A stretch of DNA of 64,000 bases from Paraburkholderia sp. BCC1886 (GCF_900996245.1 NZ_CAAJGK010000085.1:124001-188000), one strand, 5' to 3'; counted from the first letter of the stretch, positions 36,014-45,816 are shown. A program made the numbers and translations. The notes: generated from the sequence alone by a model not told the origin.

Positions 36014-37327
36014 TCAATGCGGCTCGATGGCGACCACACGATGCGCTGGTGCGGCACCCGCCGGCAAGCAGGCCGGCCCGACCGGTTCGAAAGTCTTGTA
36101 AGTCAGAATGAATTCCTGATGCCCGAGCGTCTCGGACTTCGACGGCGCGCCCAGCGACACCGCCACGGTCTGCTCGAACACCTCGCGGCCGACTTCGTCG
36201 AGCGTGCCGCGGCCTTCGAGGATCCGGCCGGCATCCACGTCCATGTCGCCGGCGAGATTGCGATACGTCGCGGGATTCGCGCACACCTTGATGACCGGCG
36301 AGATCGCCGAGCCGACCACCGAGCCGCGTCCGGTCGTGAACAGGATCACATGCGCGCCGCACGCAATCAGTTCGCCGATCTCGGCGTTGTCGCTGATGTT
36401 CGGAAAGCCGAAGCGCGGCTCGCCGTCCGGCACTACGTCGAGCAGATACAGCCCGCCAGTCGGCGGAATATCGCCAGGCTTGATGATGCCGACGATCGGC
36501 GACGCACCGCTTTTCGCATACGCGCCGAGCGACTTTTCTTCCTGCGTGGTGAGCCCGCCATCCGCATTGCCGACCGCGAAACTGCCGTGGCCGAGAATCG
36601 AGTAATAGCGGGCCGCCTTCGCCACGCACGCGACGATTTCATCGCCGAGTTCGGGTCGCGCCGCGCGAGTTTTCATATGAAACTCGCAGCCCACCAGCTC
36701 ACCGGTTTCTTCGAAGATGCACGAGGCGCCCGCGTCGATCAGGTGATCGAACGCACGCCCGACAGCCGGGTTCGCGGTGATGCCGCTGGTGCCGTCCGAG
36801 CCGCCGCAAATCGTGCCGACCACCAGTTCGCTCAGCGCCATCGGCACCTTGCGTTGCGTCGCGAGTTGTGCGCGCGCGCCGCGAATCCAGTCGACGCCGT
36901 ATTGAATCGTGCTGCGCGTCCCGCCTTTTTCCTGAATGGTCAGCACTTCGACCGGGCGGCCGCTGGCGCGCACCGCGTCGACCAGATAGTGCTTGTTCAT
37001 GCTCTCGCAACCGAGCGATACGAACAGCACCGCCCCCACGTTTGGATGCGTAGTCAGGCGTTCGAGCATCGTCTCCGCGTAGCTGTTCGGATAGCAGCCG
37101 GGAAAGCCGATCAGATGCACGGGCGGCTCGCGTTCGGCCAACGGATCGTCGAACGCGTCGAGCGGCTCGCGGAACTGCGTGACGATCTCGCGCGCCACGT
37201 GATGCGCGCACTCGACCAGATACGCGACGGCCACCACGTTGCGAATGCCCTTGCGGCCATCGCTACGCAAATAGCCCTGCAGCATGGGCTGCTGCGCGTC
37301 GGCGGATATTACGGAGATGTCGGTCAT
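36014..37327 (-). CDS. UxaA-type sugar-acid dehydratase, large subunit (probable L-fuconate dehydratase)
   Basis: A 437-residue protein matching the C-terminal catalytic domain of altronate dehydratase UxaA (GCESMN, TICGGSDGTSG and other conserved Cys/Gly motifs). It lacks the N-terminal SAF domain, which is encoded by the neighbouring gene at 37370. In the fucose operon it probably dehydrates L-fuconate to 2-keto-3-deoxy-L-fuconate with a metal cofactor. The more common enzyme for this step is of the enolase superfamily, so the assignment is by context. Confidence 0.88.
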   Translation of the reverse strand: MTDISVISADAQQPMLQGYLRSDGRKGIRNVVAVAYLVECAHHVAREIVTQFREPLDAFDDPLAEREPPVHLIGFPGCYPNSYAETMLERLTTHPNVGAVLFVSLGCESMNKHYLVDAVRASGRPVEVLTIQEKGGTRSTIQYGVDWIRGARAQLATQRKVPMALSELVVGTICGGSDGTSGITANPAVGRAFDHLIDAGASCIFEETGELVGCEFHMKTRAARPELGDEIVACVAKAARYYSILGHGSFAVGNADGGLTTQEEKSLGAYAKSGASPIVGIIKPGDIPPTGGLYLLDVVPDGEPRFGFPNISDNAEIGELIACGAHVILFTTGRGSVVGSAISPVIKVCANPATYRNLAGDMDVDAGRILEGRGTLDEVGREVFEQTVAVSLGAPSKSETLGHQEFILTYKTFEPVGPACLPAGAAPAHRVVAIEPH

Positions 37328-37369
37328 GATCGTTCCAGCGCGGCCAGCGGCCACGTCATCGTGTAGACG

Positions 37370-37681
37370 TCAGTGGTGCACGAACTCGTGCCCCGAGTCG
37401 TGCGTATAAGTCGGCAGGTAGTCGCTCGCGAGGTTGTGCGTATGCAGATGCGCACCGCGCGCGACCGCCTCCGTCACATGTCCGATCACTGCGCCGTAGC
37501 GCAGCACCTTGTCGTCCTGCGCGAGGTCGCGACGCGCCACCTTGTGGCCGAGTTCGATGGTCTTGCCGAGCGTCAGCCGCTCGCCTTCGATGTCGAGCGT
37601 CGTCCCCGCTTCGAGACGCGCGCCGGCGATCAGGCAGTTGTCGTCCGGGCTCAGCAGGATCAGACGCGAGTCGGTATTCAT
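37370..37681 (-). CDS. UxaA-type dehydratase, small SAF subunit
   Basis: A 103-residue SAF-domain protein matching the N-terminal part of UxaA (VARRDLAQDDKVLRYGAVIG, then HTHNL). It is the partner of the large subunit 42 bp downstream. Full-length UxaA enzymes are one chain of about 500 residues, so the two genes form a split dehydratase. The ATG at 37681 was chosen because an upstream extension is not family-like. Confidence 0.88.
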   Translation of the reverse strand: MNTDSRLILLSPDDNCLIAGARLEAGTTLDIEGERLTLGKTIELGHKVARRDLAQDDKVLRYGAVIGHVTEAVARGAHLHTHNLASDYLPTYTHDSGHEFVHH

Positions 37682-37721
37682 GGGGCGGGCGGTCAAAAGC
37701 GTTCTCCGTCGATGAGGGACA

Positions 37722-38792
37722 TCAGTTCTGGCCTTCGCCGCTGGCAAGACGCGCCACCATCAGCGAGCCGAGAATGATCGCGCCGTAGATTGCCTGAATC
37801 CAGAACGAGGGCACCTGCGCGAGCGTCAGCAGGTTCTGCACGACGCCGAGCAGCAGCACGCCGGACAGTGCGCCGAGCATCGTGCCCTTGCCGCCGTCCA
37901 GCGAAATTCCGCCGATCACCGCCGCCGCGAACACCGTGAAGATCATCCCGTTGCCCTGATTCGCGTTGATCGCGCCGACATAGCCGGTCACGATCAGGCC
38001 GCCCACTGCCGCGAGCATGCTGCCGAGCACGAATACGCCCCACGTAATGCGCTCGACGCGAATGCCGGCGGCACGCGCCGCTTCCGGATTGCCGCCGATC
38101 GCGTACAACGCGCGGCCCAACCGGTGATAGCGCAACACGAAGGCGGCAATCGCGAACGCCGCCGCCGCGAGCCACACCGACAACGGCAAGCCCAGCACGA
38201 TGGTGGTGGCGAGCGAGAAGAACGACGGCGGCATGTCGAACAGCGTGCCGCCCTTGGTCGCCCCCACCAGCATGCCGCGCAGCACGATCAGCATGGCCAG
38301 CGTGACGATGAACGCGTTCAGCCGCAAACGCACCACCAGGAAGCCGTTGATAAAGCCGATCACCGCGCCCACCGCGAGAATCGCAAGCAGACCGGCGGCC
38401 GCCGGCCACTGCGTGCCGAATCCCGCGGATGCCGCCGGCATCACCAGCATGGCGCCGACGGCCGGCGCGATGCCGACGGTGGATTCCAGCGAGAGATCGA
38501 ACTTGCCCGTCAACACGATCAGCGATTCGGCGAGCACGACCAGCGCCAACGCGGCGGACGCGCCGAGCACGCTGATGAGATTGGCCCGCGTCAGGAAGCT
38601 CGGACTCACGAACGCGCCGATGATGATCAGCAGAATCAGCGCGGGCACAAGAGCGAGTTCGCGCAGGCGTGCGAGTTCGGATCGCGCGCGTTTGCCGCGT
38701 TTGCCCTGTGGCGTCGGAGCCACCGGCTGCGGCGGCGTGGCGCCCGTGGGCGCGTTGCCGAATGCTGCGGCGCTGGGCGCACTATTCTTCAT
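37722..38792 (-). CDS. Sugar ABC transporter permease (RbsC-like)
   Basis: A 356-residue inner-membrane permease with eight or more hydrophobic helices (about 45-345) and a basic N-terminal tail. The EAARAAGI(R) cytoplasmic loop and SLDGGKGTMLG near the C-terminus are typical of ribose/xylose-type permeases that couple to RbsA-like ATPases. Its product probably forms the L-fucose channel, and its start overlaps the end of the ATPase gene by 11 bp. Confidence 0.92.
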   Translation of the reverse strand: MKNSAPSAAAFGNAPTGATPPQPVAPTPQGKRGKRARSELARLRELALVPALILLIIIGAFVSPSFLTRANLISVLGASAALALVVLAESLIVLTGKFDLSLESTVGIAPAVGAMLVMPAASAGFGTQWPAAAGLLAILAVGAVIGFINGFLVVRLRLNAFIVTLAMLIVLRGMLVGATKGGTLFDMPPSFFSLATTIVLGLPLSVWLAAAAFAIAAFVLRYHRLGRALYAIGGNPEAARAAGIRVERITWGVFVLGSMLAAVGGLIVTGYVGAINANQGNGMIFTVFAAAVIGGISLDGGKGTMLGALSGVLLLGVVQNLLTLAQVPSFWIQAIYGAIILGSLMVARLASGEGQN

Positions 38793-40311
38793 GGAGACTG
38801 ACTCCTTCAACGGATGCGATGAGATCGTGGTCCTGCCAGCCGGCAGGGAATTCGGCTACGACACGACCGCGGAACATGACCAGCACGCGGTCACAGGTGC
38901 GTAGATCGTCGAGTTCGCCGGATACCACGAGCACGGCCTTGCCGTCTTCGCGTACCCGGTCCACGACGGACAGCAACGCCTCTTTCGATTTCACGTCGAC
39001 ACCCGCGGTGGGATCGATCAGCACGAGCACCTTGGGATTGGTCGCGAGCGCGCGCGCCATGACGACCTTCTGCTGATTGCCGCCCGACAGACCCGACACG
39101 ACATGTTCGGGACCTTGCGCGACGATGCCGAGCGCGTCGATCATCTTCTGGCCGAACGCGTTCTTCTTCGCGGGCGGCGCAATGCCGAATTTGCCGAGCA
39201 GACGCGCAATCGTCATCGACGCGTTTTCCGCGACCGATTGCGACAGCACCAGGCCTTCGTGATGGCGGTCTTTCGGCACGCAGCCAATGCCATGCGCGAG
39301 CGCGGCCGGCACGTCGCCGCGCGGCAGCGTCGCACCGTCCACGCGGATCGTGCCGCTTTTTGCGGCGCGCAATCCGGCGATGGCTTCGGCCACGCTGGTG
39401 CGCCCGCTGCTGGTCGCACCGGTCAGGCCGACGACTTCGCCGCGCCGCAGTGCGAACGACACCCCTTCGTAATCCGTGCCGACGAGATCGTCGACTTGCA
39501 GCGCTACCGGCGTATCCGCCGGCAATGCGTCGCGCGCGGCGGCGTCCGCTACGGCGAGGCCGCCGCGTTCGCCGGTCATCGCTTCAATCAGCTGCTCGCG
39601 CGGCAAACTCGACACCGGCGCGCTGACGATATGCCGCGCATCGCGCAACACCGTCACCGCCTGGCAGATCTCGTAGACCTCCTGCAGATGATGCGAGATG
39701 AACAGAAACGTCACGCCTTCGCGCTGCAATTCGGTGATACGGCGAAACAGCCGCTTGATCTCGTCGCCGTCGAGTTGCGCCGTGGGTTCGTCGAGAATGA
39801 TGAAGCGCGCACCATACGACAGCGCCCGCGCAATCTCCACGAGTTGCCGCGCTTCCACGCTGAGGTCGCCGGCGCGCGCATCTTCGCGCACGTCGATTTT
39901 CCAGTGGTCGAGCAACGCGCGCGCGTCGCGCCGCATCGCTGTCCAGTCGATCATGCCGCCACGCGACGGCTGCCGGTTGATGAACAGATTTTCCGCGACG
40001 CTCAGGTCGCGAATGATGGTCGAGTGCTGATACACGCACGCGACGCGTTCGCGCCACGCGTCGCGATCGGCGATGGACGGCGCGAGCGTGCCGTTGAAAC
40101 GCACCTCGCCGGTATCGGGCTTGCGCAGCCCCGTGAGAATCGACACGAGCGTGGATTTGCCCGCCCCGTTGCGCCCGACCAGCGCATGCGACTCGCCGGG
40201 CAACACGCGCAAGCTCACTTCGTGCAACGCGGCCGTCGAGCCGAAGCGTTTGGTGACGGCCATCGCTTCGACGACCGACGGCATGGGCGCAAGGGGCAAA
40301 GGCGCGTTCAT
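38782..40311 (-). CDS. Sugar ABC transporter ATP-binding protein (RbsA-like)
   Basis: A 509-residue protein with two ABC domains, the usual RbsA/MglA architecture. The first has Walker A GRNGAGKST and D-loop LDEPTAQLD. The second has a degenerate P-loop GATSSGRTS, signature SGGNQQK and a Walker B with DPTAGVD. It drives sugar uptake in the fucose operon. Overlaps of ATGA with the binding-protein stop and of 11 bp with the permease support coupled translation. Confidence 0.94.
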   Translation of the reverse strand: MNAPLPLAPMPSVVEAMAVTKRFGSTAALHEVSLRVLPGESHALVGRNGAGKSTLVSILTGLRKPDTGEVRFNGTLAPSIADRDAWRERVACVYQHSTIIRDLSVAENLFINRQPSRGGMIDWTAMRRDARALLDHWKIDVREDARAGDLSVEARQLVEIARALSYGARFIILDEPTAQLDGDEIKRLFRRITELQREGVTFLFISHHLQEVYEICQAVTVLRDARHIVSAPVSSLPREQLIEAMTGERGGLAVADAAARDALPADTPVALQVDDLVGTDYEGVSFALRRGEVVGLTGATSSGRTSVAEAIAGLRAAKSGTIRVDGATLPRGDVPAALAHGIGCVPKDRHHEGLVLSQSVAENASMTIARLLGKFGIAPPAKKNAFGQKMIDALGIVAQGPEHVVSGLSGGNQQKVVMARALATNPKVLVLIDPTAGVDVKSKEALLSVVDRVREDGKAVLVVSGELDDLRTCDRVLVMFRGRVVAEFPAGWQDHDLIASVEGVSLHEE

Positions 40312-41363
40312 TTGACGGTGTTGCCCCACAAAGCCTTGTCGTCGACGTTCGCCTTCGTCACGAGCGGCGCGGGCAACTGGTCTTCGAGCACACCCGGCGA
40401 GAGCTGGATGATGTTGCTGCCGTGATCGGTCGGACCCGGCTTGAAGGTTTGTCCCGCCAACGCGGCCTTGATATAGAACAGGCCGTATTTCGCGTAGGAA
40501 TCGGCGGGCTGCGAAATCGTCGCGTCGATATCGCCGCGGCGAATCGCTTCGAATTCCTGTGGAATGCCGTCGTTGCTGACGATAACCACATGCTTCGCAT
40601 CGCCGGCCGGGAACAGCATCTGTTTGCGGCGCAAGGTCTGCAGCGTGGGCGACAGGTAGACGCCGCCGGCCTGCATGTAGATACCTTTGACGTCGGGGTT
40701 CGCGGTCAGCAGGCTGTCGAGCGCAGTGGCCGCGACGTCGCCCTTCCAGGCCGCCGGGATTTCCAGCACGGACAAGCCCGGGAAACCCTTCATGCACGAA
40801 CGGAATGCTTCGGAGCGGTCACGGCCGTTCACCGAAGCCAGGTCGCCCATGATCTGCACGACCTTGCCCGACTTCACGTGTTCGCCGATGTACTTGCAGG
40901 CTTTCTCGCCGTACGCATGATTGTCGGCGCGCACGACCATCGCGACTTTGCCTTGCGTCGGCGCGACGTCCACGGCGACGACCGGGACGTTCTTCGCCGC
41001 TGCCGCATCGAGCGCACGGCTGATCGCCGCCGAATCCAGCGGCCCGACCACGATGCCCTTGGCGCCGAGGTTCAGCAGGTTGTTCATGTCGGTGATCTGC
41101 TGGACGGGATCGCCGTTCGAATTGACCGGCGCGAGAATATCGAGGCCCATGTCCTTCGCGTATTTCGGCAGGTAGTTGTTGTACGACTGCCAGAACGGCG
41201 AAGTGAGCAGCGGCAGATCGAGGCCGATCTTGCCTGCGTCGGCGGCTTGCGCATGGCCGCTCAGCGCGATGGCGCCCACACAGGTCGCGGCGGCGACGGC
41301 AAATAGCGAACGGCGGAACGAACTGATACGACGAGCCTTTTGCGGCCCTTTCCTGAACGACAT
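40308..41363 (-). CDS. Periplasmic sugar-binding protein (ribose-type)
   Basis: A 351-residue substrate-binding protein. A Tat-like basic leader and hydrophobic signal (about 1-41, ending GHAQAAD) precede a periplasmic-binding domain of the D-ribose type (about 45-345; VVGPLDSAAISRAL, NGRDRSEAFRSCM, KGIYMQAGGVYL). It is the first gene of the operon and probably captures L-fucose or a related sugar. Ligand is inferred. Confidence 0.94.
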   Translation of the reverse strand: MSFRKGPQKARRISSFRRSLFAVAAATCVGAIALSGHAQAADAGKIGLDLPLLTSPFWQSYNNYLPKYAKDMGLDILAPVNSNGDPVQQITDMNNLLNLGAKGIVVGPLDSAAISRALDAAAAKNVPVVAVDVAPTQGKVAMVVRADNHAYGEKACKYIGEHVKSGKVVQIMGDLASVNGRDRSEAFRSCMKGFPGLSVLEIPAAWKGDVAATALDSLLTANPDVKGIYMQAGGVYLSPTLQTLRRKQMLFPAGDAKHVVIVSNDGIPQEFEAIRRGDIDATISQPADSYAKYGLFYIKAALAGQTFKPGPTDHGSNIIQLSPGVLEDQLPAPLVTKANVDDKALWGNTVK

Positions 41364-41483
41364 GGTTGTCTCCTGCTTATGCGTTGTTGAACTGCGTGAG
41401 CCCGTTATAGGAATCGGGCACTGCGTCCTGCGCTTTCTTGTCGTGTATTGCGGTGACTGCGGATGCTGGGGTGCTCTAAAAAT

Positions 41484-41522
41484 ATTGGTGTAAGCTCATT
41501 CACCAATGAACGTATTATTCAT
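41484..41522. promoter_or_regulatory. Candidate IclR operator in divergent promoter region
   Basis: An inverted repeat ATTGGTG / CACCAAT (41484-41507) overlaps a second dyad ATGAA / TTCAT (41506-41522). Both lie in the 301-bp gap between the divergent binding-protein and IclR starts, a typical place for IclR control of both promoters. No binding evidence beyond symmetry. Confidence 0.55.
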
Positions 41523-41664
41523 ATACGGACTTTTCGAAGTCAAGCGAAGTGCACTGCACAAGCGTCCGTGTTTTCCCTGGACGAGCTAAATCGCCTGAGG
41601 TAAATGCCTCGATCCGAGACTCACGCACCAGATAATGAGAACAACACACCGACACGCACTCGCC

Positions 41665-42468
41665 ATGGACGCAGACGACAAGGACGACGCCGACCGCTAT
41701 CGCGCGCCGGCACTCGACAAGGGACTCGACATTCTCGAGTTGCTCGCCGAGCAAAAGGAAGGACTCACACGGGCCGAAATCACCAAGCTGCTGGGACGCA
41801 ACGCGAGCGAGATGTATCGCATGCTCGAACGTCTGGTCGCGCGGCAATATGTCGTGCGTTCGGCGGCCGGCGATCGTTACTCGTTGAGCCTCAAGCTGTA
41901 CGCGCTGGCGCATCGTCATCCGCCGATGAACCGCCTGATCTCCGAAGCCTTGCCGATCATGCAGCGTTTCGCCGATACCGCCGAGCAATCGTGTCACCTG
42001 GCCGTGTACGACCGCGGCAATCTGCTCGTCATCGCGCAAGTGGACGGCCCCGGCACCTGGGGCATGTCGGTGCGGCTAGGCTCGCGGGTCGGTCTGATCG
42101 ATACGGGTTCGGGGCGCGTGATCCTGGCGTTTCAGAGCGCCGAACAGCGCGAGCAGATGTTCACCGAACATACGAAAGTGAAAGGCGAAGTGACGATCGA
42201 CCGCGAAGCACTCGATCGCGCGTGCGAGCAGATTCGCACGGCGGGTTTTTCGCAGAAAGACAGCCAGCAGACCTTCGGCGTCACCGACGTCACGTTCCCG
42301 ATTCTCGGCCCGTCGGGCCAGGCGATCGCCGCGCTGACCTGCCCGTATCTGCGACGTATCGACGAGTACGTCGCGCCCACGCTGGAAGCGGCGACGGCGC
42401 TCCTGCGCGAGACCGTCGAAGCGCTGTCGATGTATCGCGAGATGCCGGCGGAGCCTGCCGCGCAATGA
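41665..42468 (+). CDS. IclR-family transcriptional regulator
   Basis: A 267-residue regulator with an N-terminal winged helix-turn-helix (about 15-75; LTRAEITKLLGRNASEMYRMLERL) and a C-terminal IclR effector domain (about 85-255; AEQSCHLAVYDRGN, GSGRVILAF). It is divergent from the fucose operon and probably represses or activates it in response to a pathway sugar acid. An ATG at 41635 would add ten residues; neither start has a strong RBS. Confidence 0.93.
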   Translation: MDADDKDDADRYRAPALDKGLDILELLAEQKEGLTRAEITKLLGRNASEMYRMLERLVARQYVVRSAAGDRYSLSLKLYALAHRHPPMNRLISEALPIMQRFADTAEQSCHLAVYDRGNLLVIAQVDGPGTWGMSVRLGSRVGLIDTGSGRVILAFQSAEQREQMFTEHTKVKGEVTIDREALDRACEQIRTAGFSQKDSQQTFGVTDVTFPILGPSGQAIAALTCPYLRRIDEYVAPTLEAATALLRETVEALSMYREMPAEPAAQ

Positions 42469-42593
42469 GAGCGAGCGCCCGCGGTAGAGCGCTGCGGCGA
42501 CGAAACCCGGGCGTGCGCGCACATGGTTTAGAATGGCGGCCCTTTCAAAAACCACGCCGCCTGGTTCACCCCATGCGCGCCCATCGATAAGCC

Positions 42594-43139
42594 ATGGCGA
42601 AACTTCTGACCGATTCCGAATTCCAGCGTTTTTCCGAACTCCAGCAGAAGCAGTCGAGCTTCACGATCACGCCCGAAGAAGCCGACGAACTGCGCGACAT
42701 CGTCGCTCACGCGCAGAAGCGCCGCGACGACCGCGCGGCCGCAATGCAAAGCATCGAAACCTTCATCGCGCAATTCGACATCGGCCCGGACGAGCTGTTT
42801 TCCGCCGAGCAGATCGGCGACGCGGCGCGCACGTTCGGCCTGATTCCGGCCGCGAAGAAAGAGCGCGTGCTGCCGCCGCAATTCACCTACAACGGCAAGC
42901 CGTATCAATGGACCGCGCGTGCGTTGCCGGACGATATCCGCGTGCCGCTGTTCGACGCGTTCAAGGGCGGCGAGTCGGTGAAGACGTTCATTGCCACGCC
43001 GAAGGACGCGAACCGTTGCGCGGCGACCATCGCGCGTCTGGAACGCGAGACCGGCGCGGTGTACGCCGACGCGTGGCTGGAAGAGCTGGCCCTGACGCGC
43101 ACGCAGGTCGACGAGGCGGCGGCGAAGCTGGCGGCTTAA
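42594..43139 (+). CDS. Hypothetical protein, 181 residues
   Basis: A soluble, charged protein with helical N-terminal half (FSITPEEADELRDIVAHAQ and similar), a more beta-like centre (FTYNGKPYQWTARALPDD) and a helical C-terminus. No signal peptide or membrane segment. The ATG at 42594 follows a run of bases without strong SD, but the length, codon use and isolated position support a real gene. I do not recognise a family. Confidence 0.75.
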   Translation: MAKLLTDSEFQRFSELQQKQSSFTITPEEADELRDIVAHAQKRRDDRAAAMQSIETFIAQFDIGPDELFSAEQIGDAARTFGLIPAAKKERVLPPQFTYNGKPYQWTARALPDDIRVPLFDAFKGGESVKTFIATPKDANRCAATIARLERETGAVYADAWLEELALTRTQVDEAAAKLAA

Positions 43140-43212
43140 AGAGAACCTGTGTGATTTCGTGCGAGGCCCACGCTGGCCTCGCCAGCCTTGCAAAAAGAAG
43201 CGGCGCCGCTCA

Positions 43213-45588
43213 CTACTTTCCAATGGCCCGCGCTTCGTCCAGCGCCATTCTGAATCCCACCACGCTACGGTCCTCCGTCGGCGTCACGGTGAAACCGGTC
43301 GATCGCGCCAGTGCGATCATCGGGCCGTTTTCGCGCAACGCCTCGCCCACCAGCCAGTGAATGCCGCGCACCCGCGCGTATTTGACGATGCGGTCCATCA
43401 ATAGCTGCCCGAGCTTGCGACCTTTCTGATCCGAGCGCACCGCCACCGCGAACTCCGCGGTCTCGTTGTCCGGATCCGCCACCGCGCGCACCACGCCCAG
43501 CGTGCGCGTAAAGCCTTCGTCGCTCGTGACCGTGGCGATCAGCGCCATCTCGCGGTCATAGTCGATCTGCGTCATGCGCGCCAGTTGCGAATGGTCGAAG
43601 CTCCCCACCGCCCCGAAGAAGCGCAGACGCAGATCGTCGGGCGTCATCGCTTCGACGAAATCGTGATGCGCCGCTTCGTCTTCCGGACGGATCGGCCGCA
43701 CGGTCACGCGCAGGCCTTGCCAGTCGAGCGTCTCCTCGAAGCGTCGCGGATACGGCACGATCGCGAGCCGGCTGCGCGTCGCCGCGAGGCTCAGCGTCGG
43801 CGCCAGAATCGCGACGCGCTCCTCGAACACCCGCATGGTCAGATCGAGACCGACGATCTCCTTCACGTCGCACACCGCGTGCGACAGCGACGTGAGCGCG
43901 GCGAGCACCGGTTCCGGTTGGACACGCCGCGCATACGGCGAACGCGTCACGATGTCGCGCGCGAGGATCGGATTGAGCGGCGGCAGCCCGTACACGCGCA
44001 ACGGTTCGGAGACGCCATCCGCCGACGGCGCGGTGAAGCGGAACACCGGGCCGAAGTTGTCGTCGTCGTGCAACTCGACCGCGATATCGACGATTCCATC
44101 GGGCGGCGAATCCCCGCCGGGCGCGATAACGGCCAGCCCGAAACTCTCGAGGAACCGTATTGCCGCCGTGCCGGTCAGCAGGCGCTCACCTTCGGCGAGA
44201 ACCGCCCGCGCCTGCGCTTGCGCTGCGTCGATCGCCGCCGGAATGCGCGCGGGCAGACCCTCCGGCGTCTGCATCAGCAACTCGCGCCCGAGCCGGTAAT
44301 CCACCAGCCGCGCGAACGCGCGCGCAAGCCGCTGCGGCGTGGTGTGAACCGGAATCCCTTGTGCGTGGAGCGCGTCGCGCGTCGCCGCATCCACGCCGCC
44401 GAAGAAACACGCCAGCAAGCCGCGATACGCAAAGCGTTGATTCGCGATCAACGCCTGGGCGACCTCGTCGACCGGCGCGCTATGCGTCGAGGCATGGACC
44501 ACGAAGGCCGTGCCGGTGCTGCGATGGTCGGCGAGCAGTTCGAGCGCCAGGCCGAAGTGCTCGGGCCGGGCGTCGTCGCCGAGTTGCAGCGGGTTGCCCG
44601 GCACCGCGTGCGGCAGCGCTTCGGCGAGCGCGGCCGCGGCCTCGGCAGGCCACGGCGCGAGCGTGTCGCCGGCGCCAGCGAAGGCGTCGCAGGCGAGCGT
44701 CGCGAGACCACGATCGCTGGTAATCAACGTCGCCGTCGCGCCCGCGGCGACCCTGCCGACTCCGAGCGTTTCGATTTCGTCGAGCAGATCGTCTAGCGCA
44801 TCCACGCGCACCATGCCCGCGCGCCGGAACGCGGCGGTGTAGAGCGCGTCGGCAGGATCGGCGCGACCCGAGCGCAGCGCCAGCACCGGCTTGTTGCGAG
44901 CGGCCGCGCGCGCCGCGGACATGAATTTGCGGGCCGCCCGCACGGTGTCGAGTTCGAGCAGAATCGCGCGCGTGCCCGGGTCGCTCGCGAGATAGTCGAG
45001 CACGTCGCCGGCATCCACATCGGCTTCACCGCCCAGCGCGATGGCATGCGAAAACCCGAGGCCGCGCGCGTGCGCCCAGCCGAGCACGGCGTTGGTCAGC
45101 GCATTCGACTGCGAAACCCAGGCAACCCCGCCCGCCTGCACCGTGCACGACGGCGCGCCGAGATGCGCGCGCAGCGCCGGCGACACCACGCCGAGACTGC
45201 CCGGCCCGACGATACGCAGCAGATGCGGCCGCGCCGCCGACAGCGCATGCCGCACGTGCAGGCGGTCGGCTTCGCTGCGCGCCTCGCCGACGATGATCGC
45301 CGCGCGCGTGCCGAGTCCGCCGAGTTTGTGAACGATGCCGGGCCAGCTATCGGGTGGCGTGCAGATGACGGCGACGCTCGGCGCTTCGGGCAGATCGCCC
45401 GCATCGCGGATCACGGCATGGCCGCCGAGCGTCGCGTATTTGGGATTGACCGGCCACAGCGGGCCGCCGAAGCCGCCTTCGAGCAGGCGCGCCCACACCA
45501 TCGCGCCGGTGCTGCCCGGCCGTTCGGAAGCGCCGATCACGGCGACGGATTTCGGTCGGAACAGGGCATCGAGGTTGCGAACGGTCAC
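43213..45588 (-). CDS. Pat-type GNAT protein acetyltransferase fused to degenerate acyl-CoA synthetase
   Basis: A 791-residue protein. Residues about 1-450 match the CoA-binding part of ADP-forming acyl-CoA synthetases (SVAVIGASERPGSTG). Residues about 450-620 are a shortened ATP-grasp-like region. The C-terminus (about 620-785) is a GNAT acetyltransferase (LRFFGAV, then KGRKLGQLLMDRI with the acetyl-CoA pocket). Pat/PatZ enzymes acetylate lysines of acyl-CoA synthetases such as Acs. The loop that normally carries the phosphorylated His of the synthetase is missing after RSGR (about 239-242), so only acetyltransferase activity is expected. Confidence 0.9.
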   Translation of the reverse strand: MTVRNLDALFRPKSVAVIGASERPGSTGAMVWARLLEGGFGGPLWPVNPKYATLGGHAVIRDAGDLPEAPSVAVICTPPDSWPGIVHKLGGLGTRAAIIVGEARSEADRLHVRHALSAARPHLLRIVGPGSLGVVSPALRAHLGAPSCTVQAGGVAWVSQSNALTNAVLGWAHARGLGFSHAIALGGEADVDAGDVLDYLASDPGTRAILLELDTVRAARKFMSAARAAARNKPVLALRSGRADPADALYTAAFRRAGMVRVDALDDLLDEIETLGVGRVAAGATATLITSDRGLATLACDAFAGAGDTLAPWPAEAAAALAEALPHAVPGNPLQLGDDARPEHFGLALELLADHRSTGTAFVVHASTHSAPVDEVAQALIANQRFAYRGLLACFFGGVDAATRDALHAQGIPVHTTPQRLARAFARLVDYRLGRELLMQTPEGLPARIPAAIDAAQAQARAVLAEGERLLTGTAAIRFLESFGLAVIAPGGDSPPDGIVDIAVELHDDDNFGPVFRFTAPSADGVSEPLRVYGLPPLNPILARDIVTRSPYARRVQPEPVLAALTSLSHAVCDVKEIVGLDLTMRVFEERVAILAPTLSLAATRSRLAIVPYPRRFEETLDWQGLRVTVRPIRPEDEAAHHDFVEAMTPDDLRLRFFGAVGSFDHSQLARMTQIDYDREMALIATVTSDEGFTRTLGVVRAVADPDNETAEFAVAVRSDQKGRKLGQLLMDRIVKYARVRGIHWLVGEALRENGPMIALARSTGFTVTPTEDRSVVGFRMALDEARAIGK

Positions 45589-45816
45589 GGGAACTCCGGC
45601 GGAACGGGACGAGGTGAACGCGCGGAACAGCGGGCGCGGGTTTCCGTGAGGATAGGCCGAATGCGAGAAGCACGGTGACCCTGTAAATCGGAGTGGTCCG
45701 ATATTCGGCGGGAGCGAAGCCGGTCATTCTCTGCAAGGCGCCAAGGCGCGCCAGCCAGGCTGGTGAGCCGCAACGGCCCACCGCGACCGAACCTGCCTTC
45801 TCCCAGGGAGTCGTCG

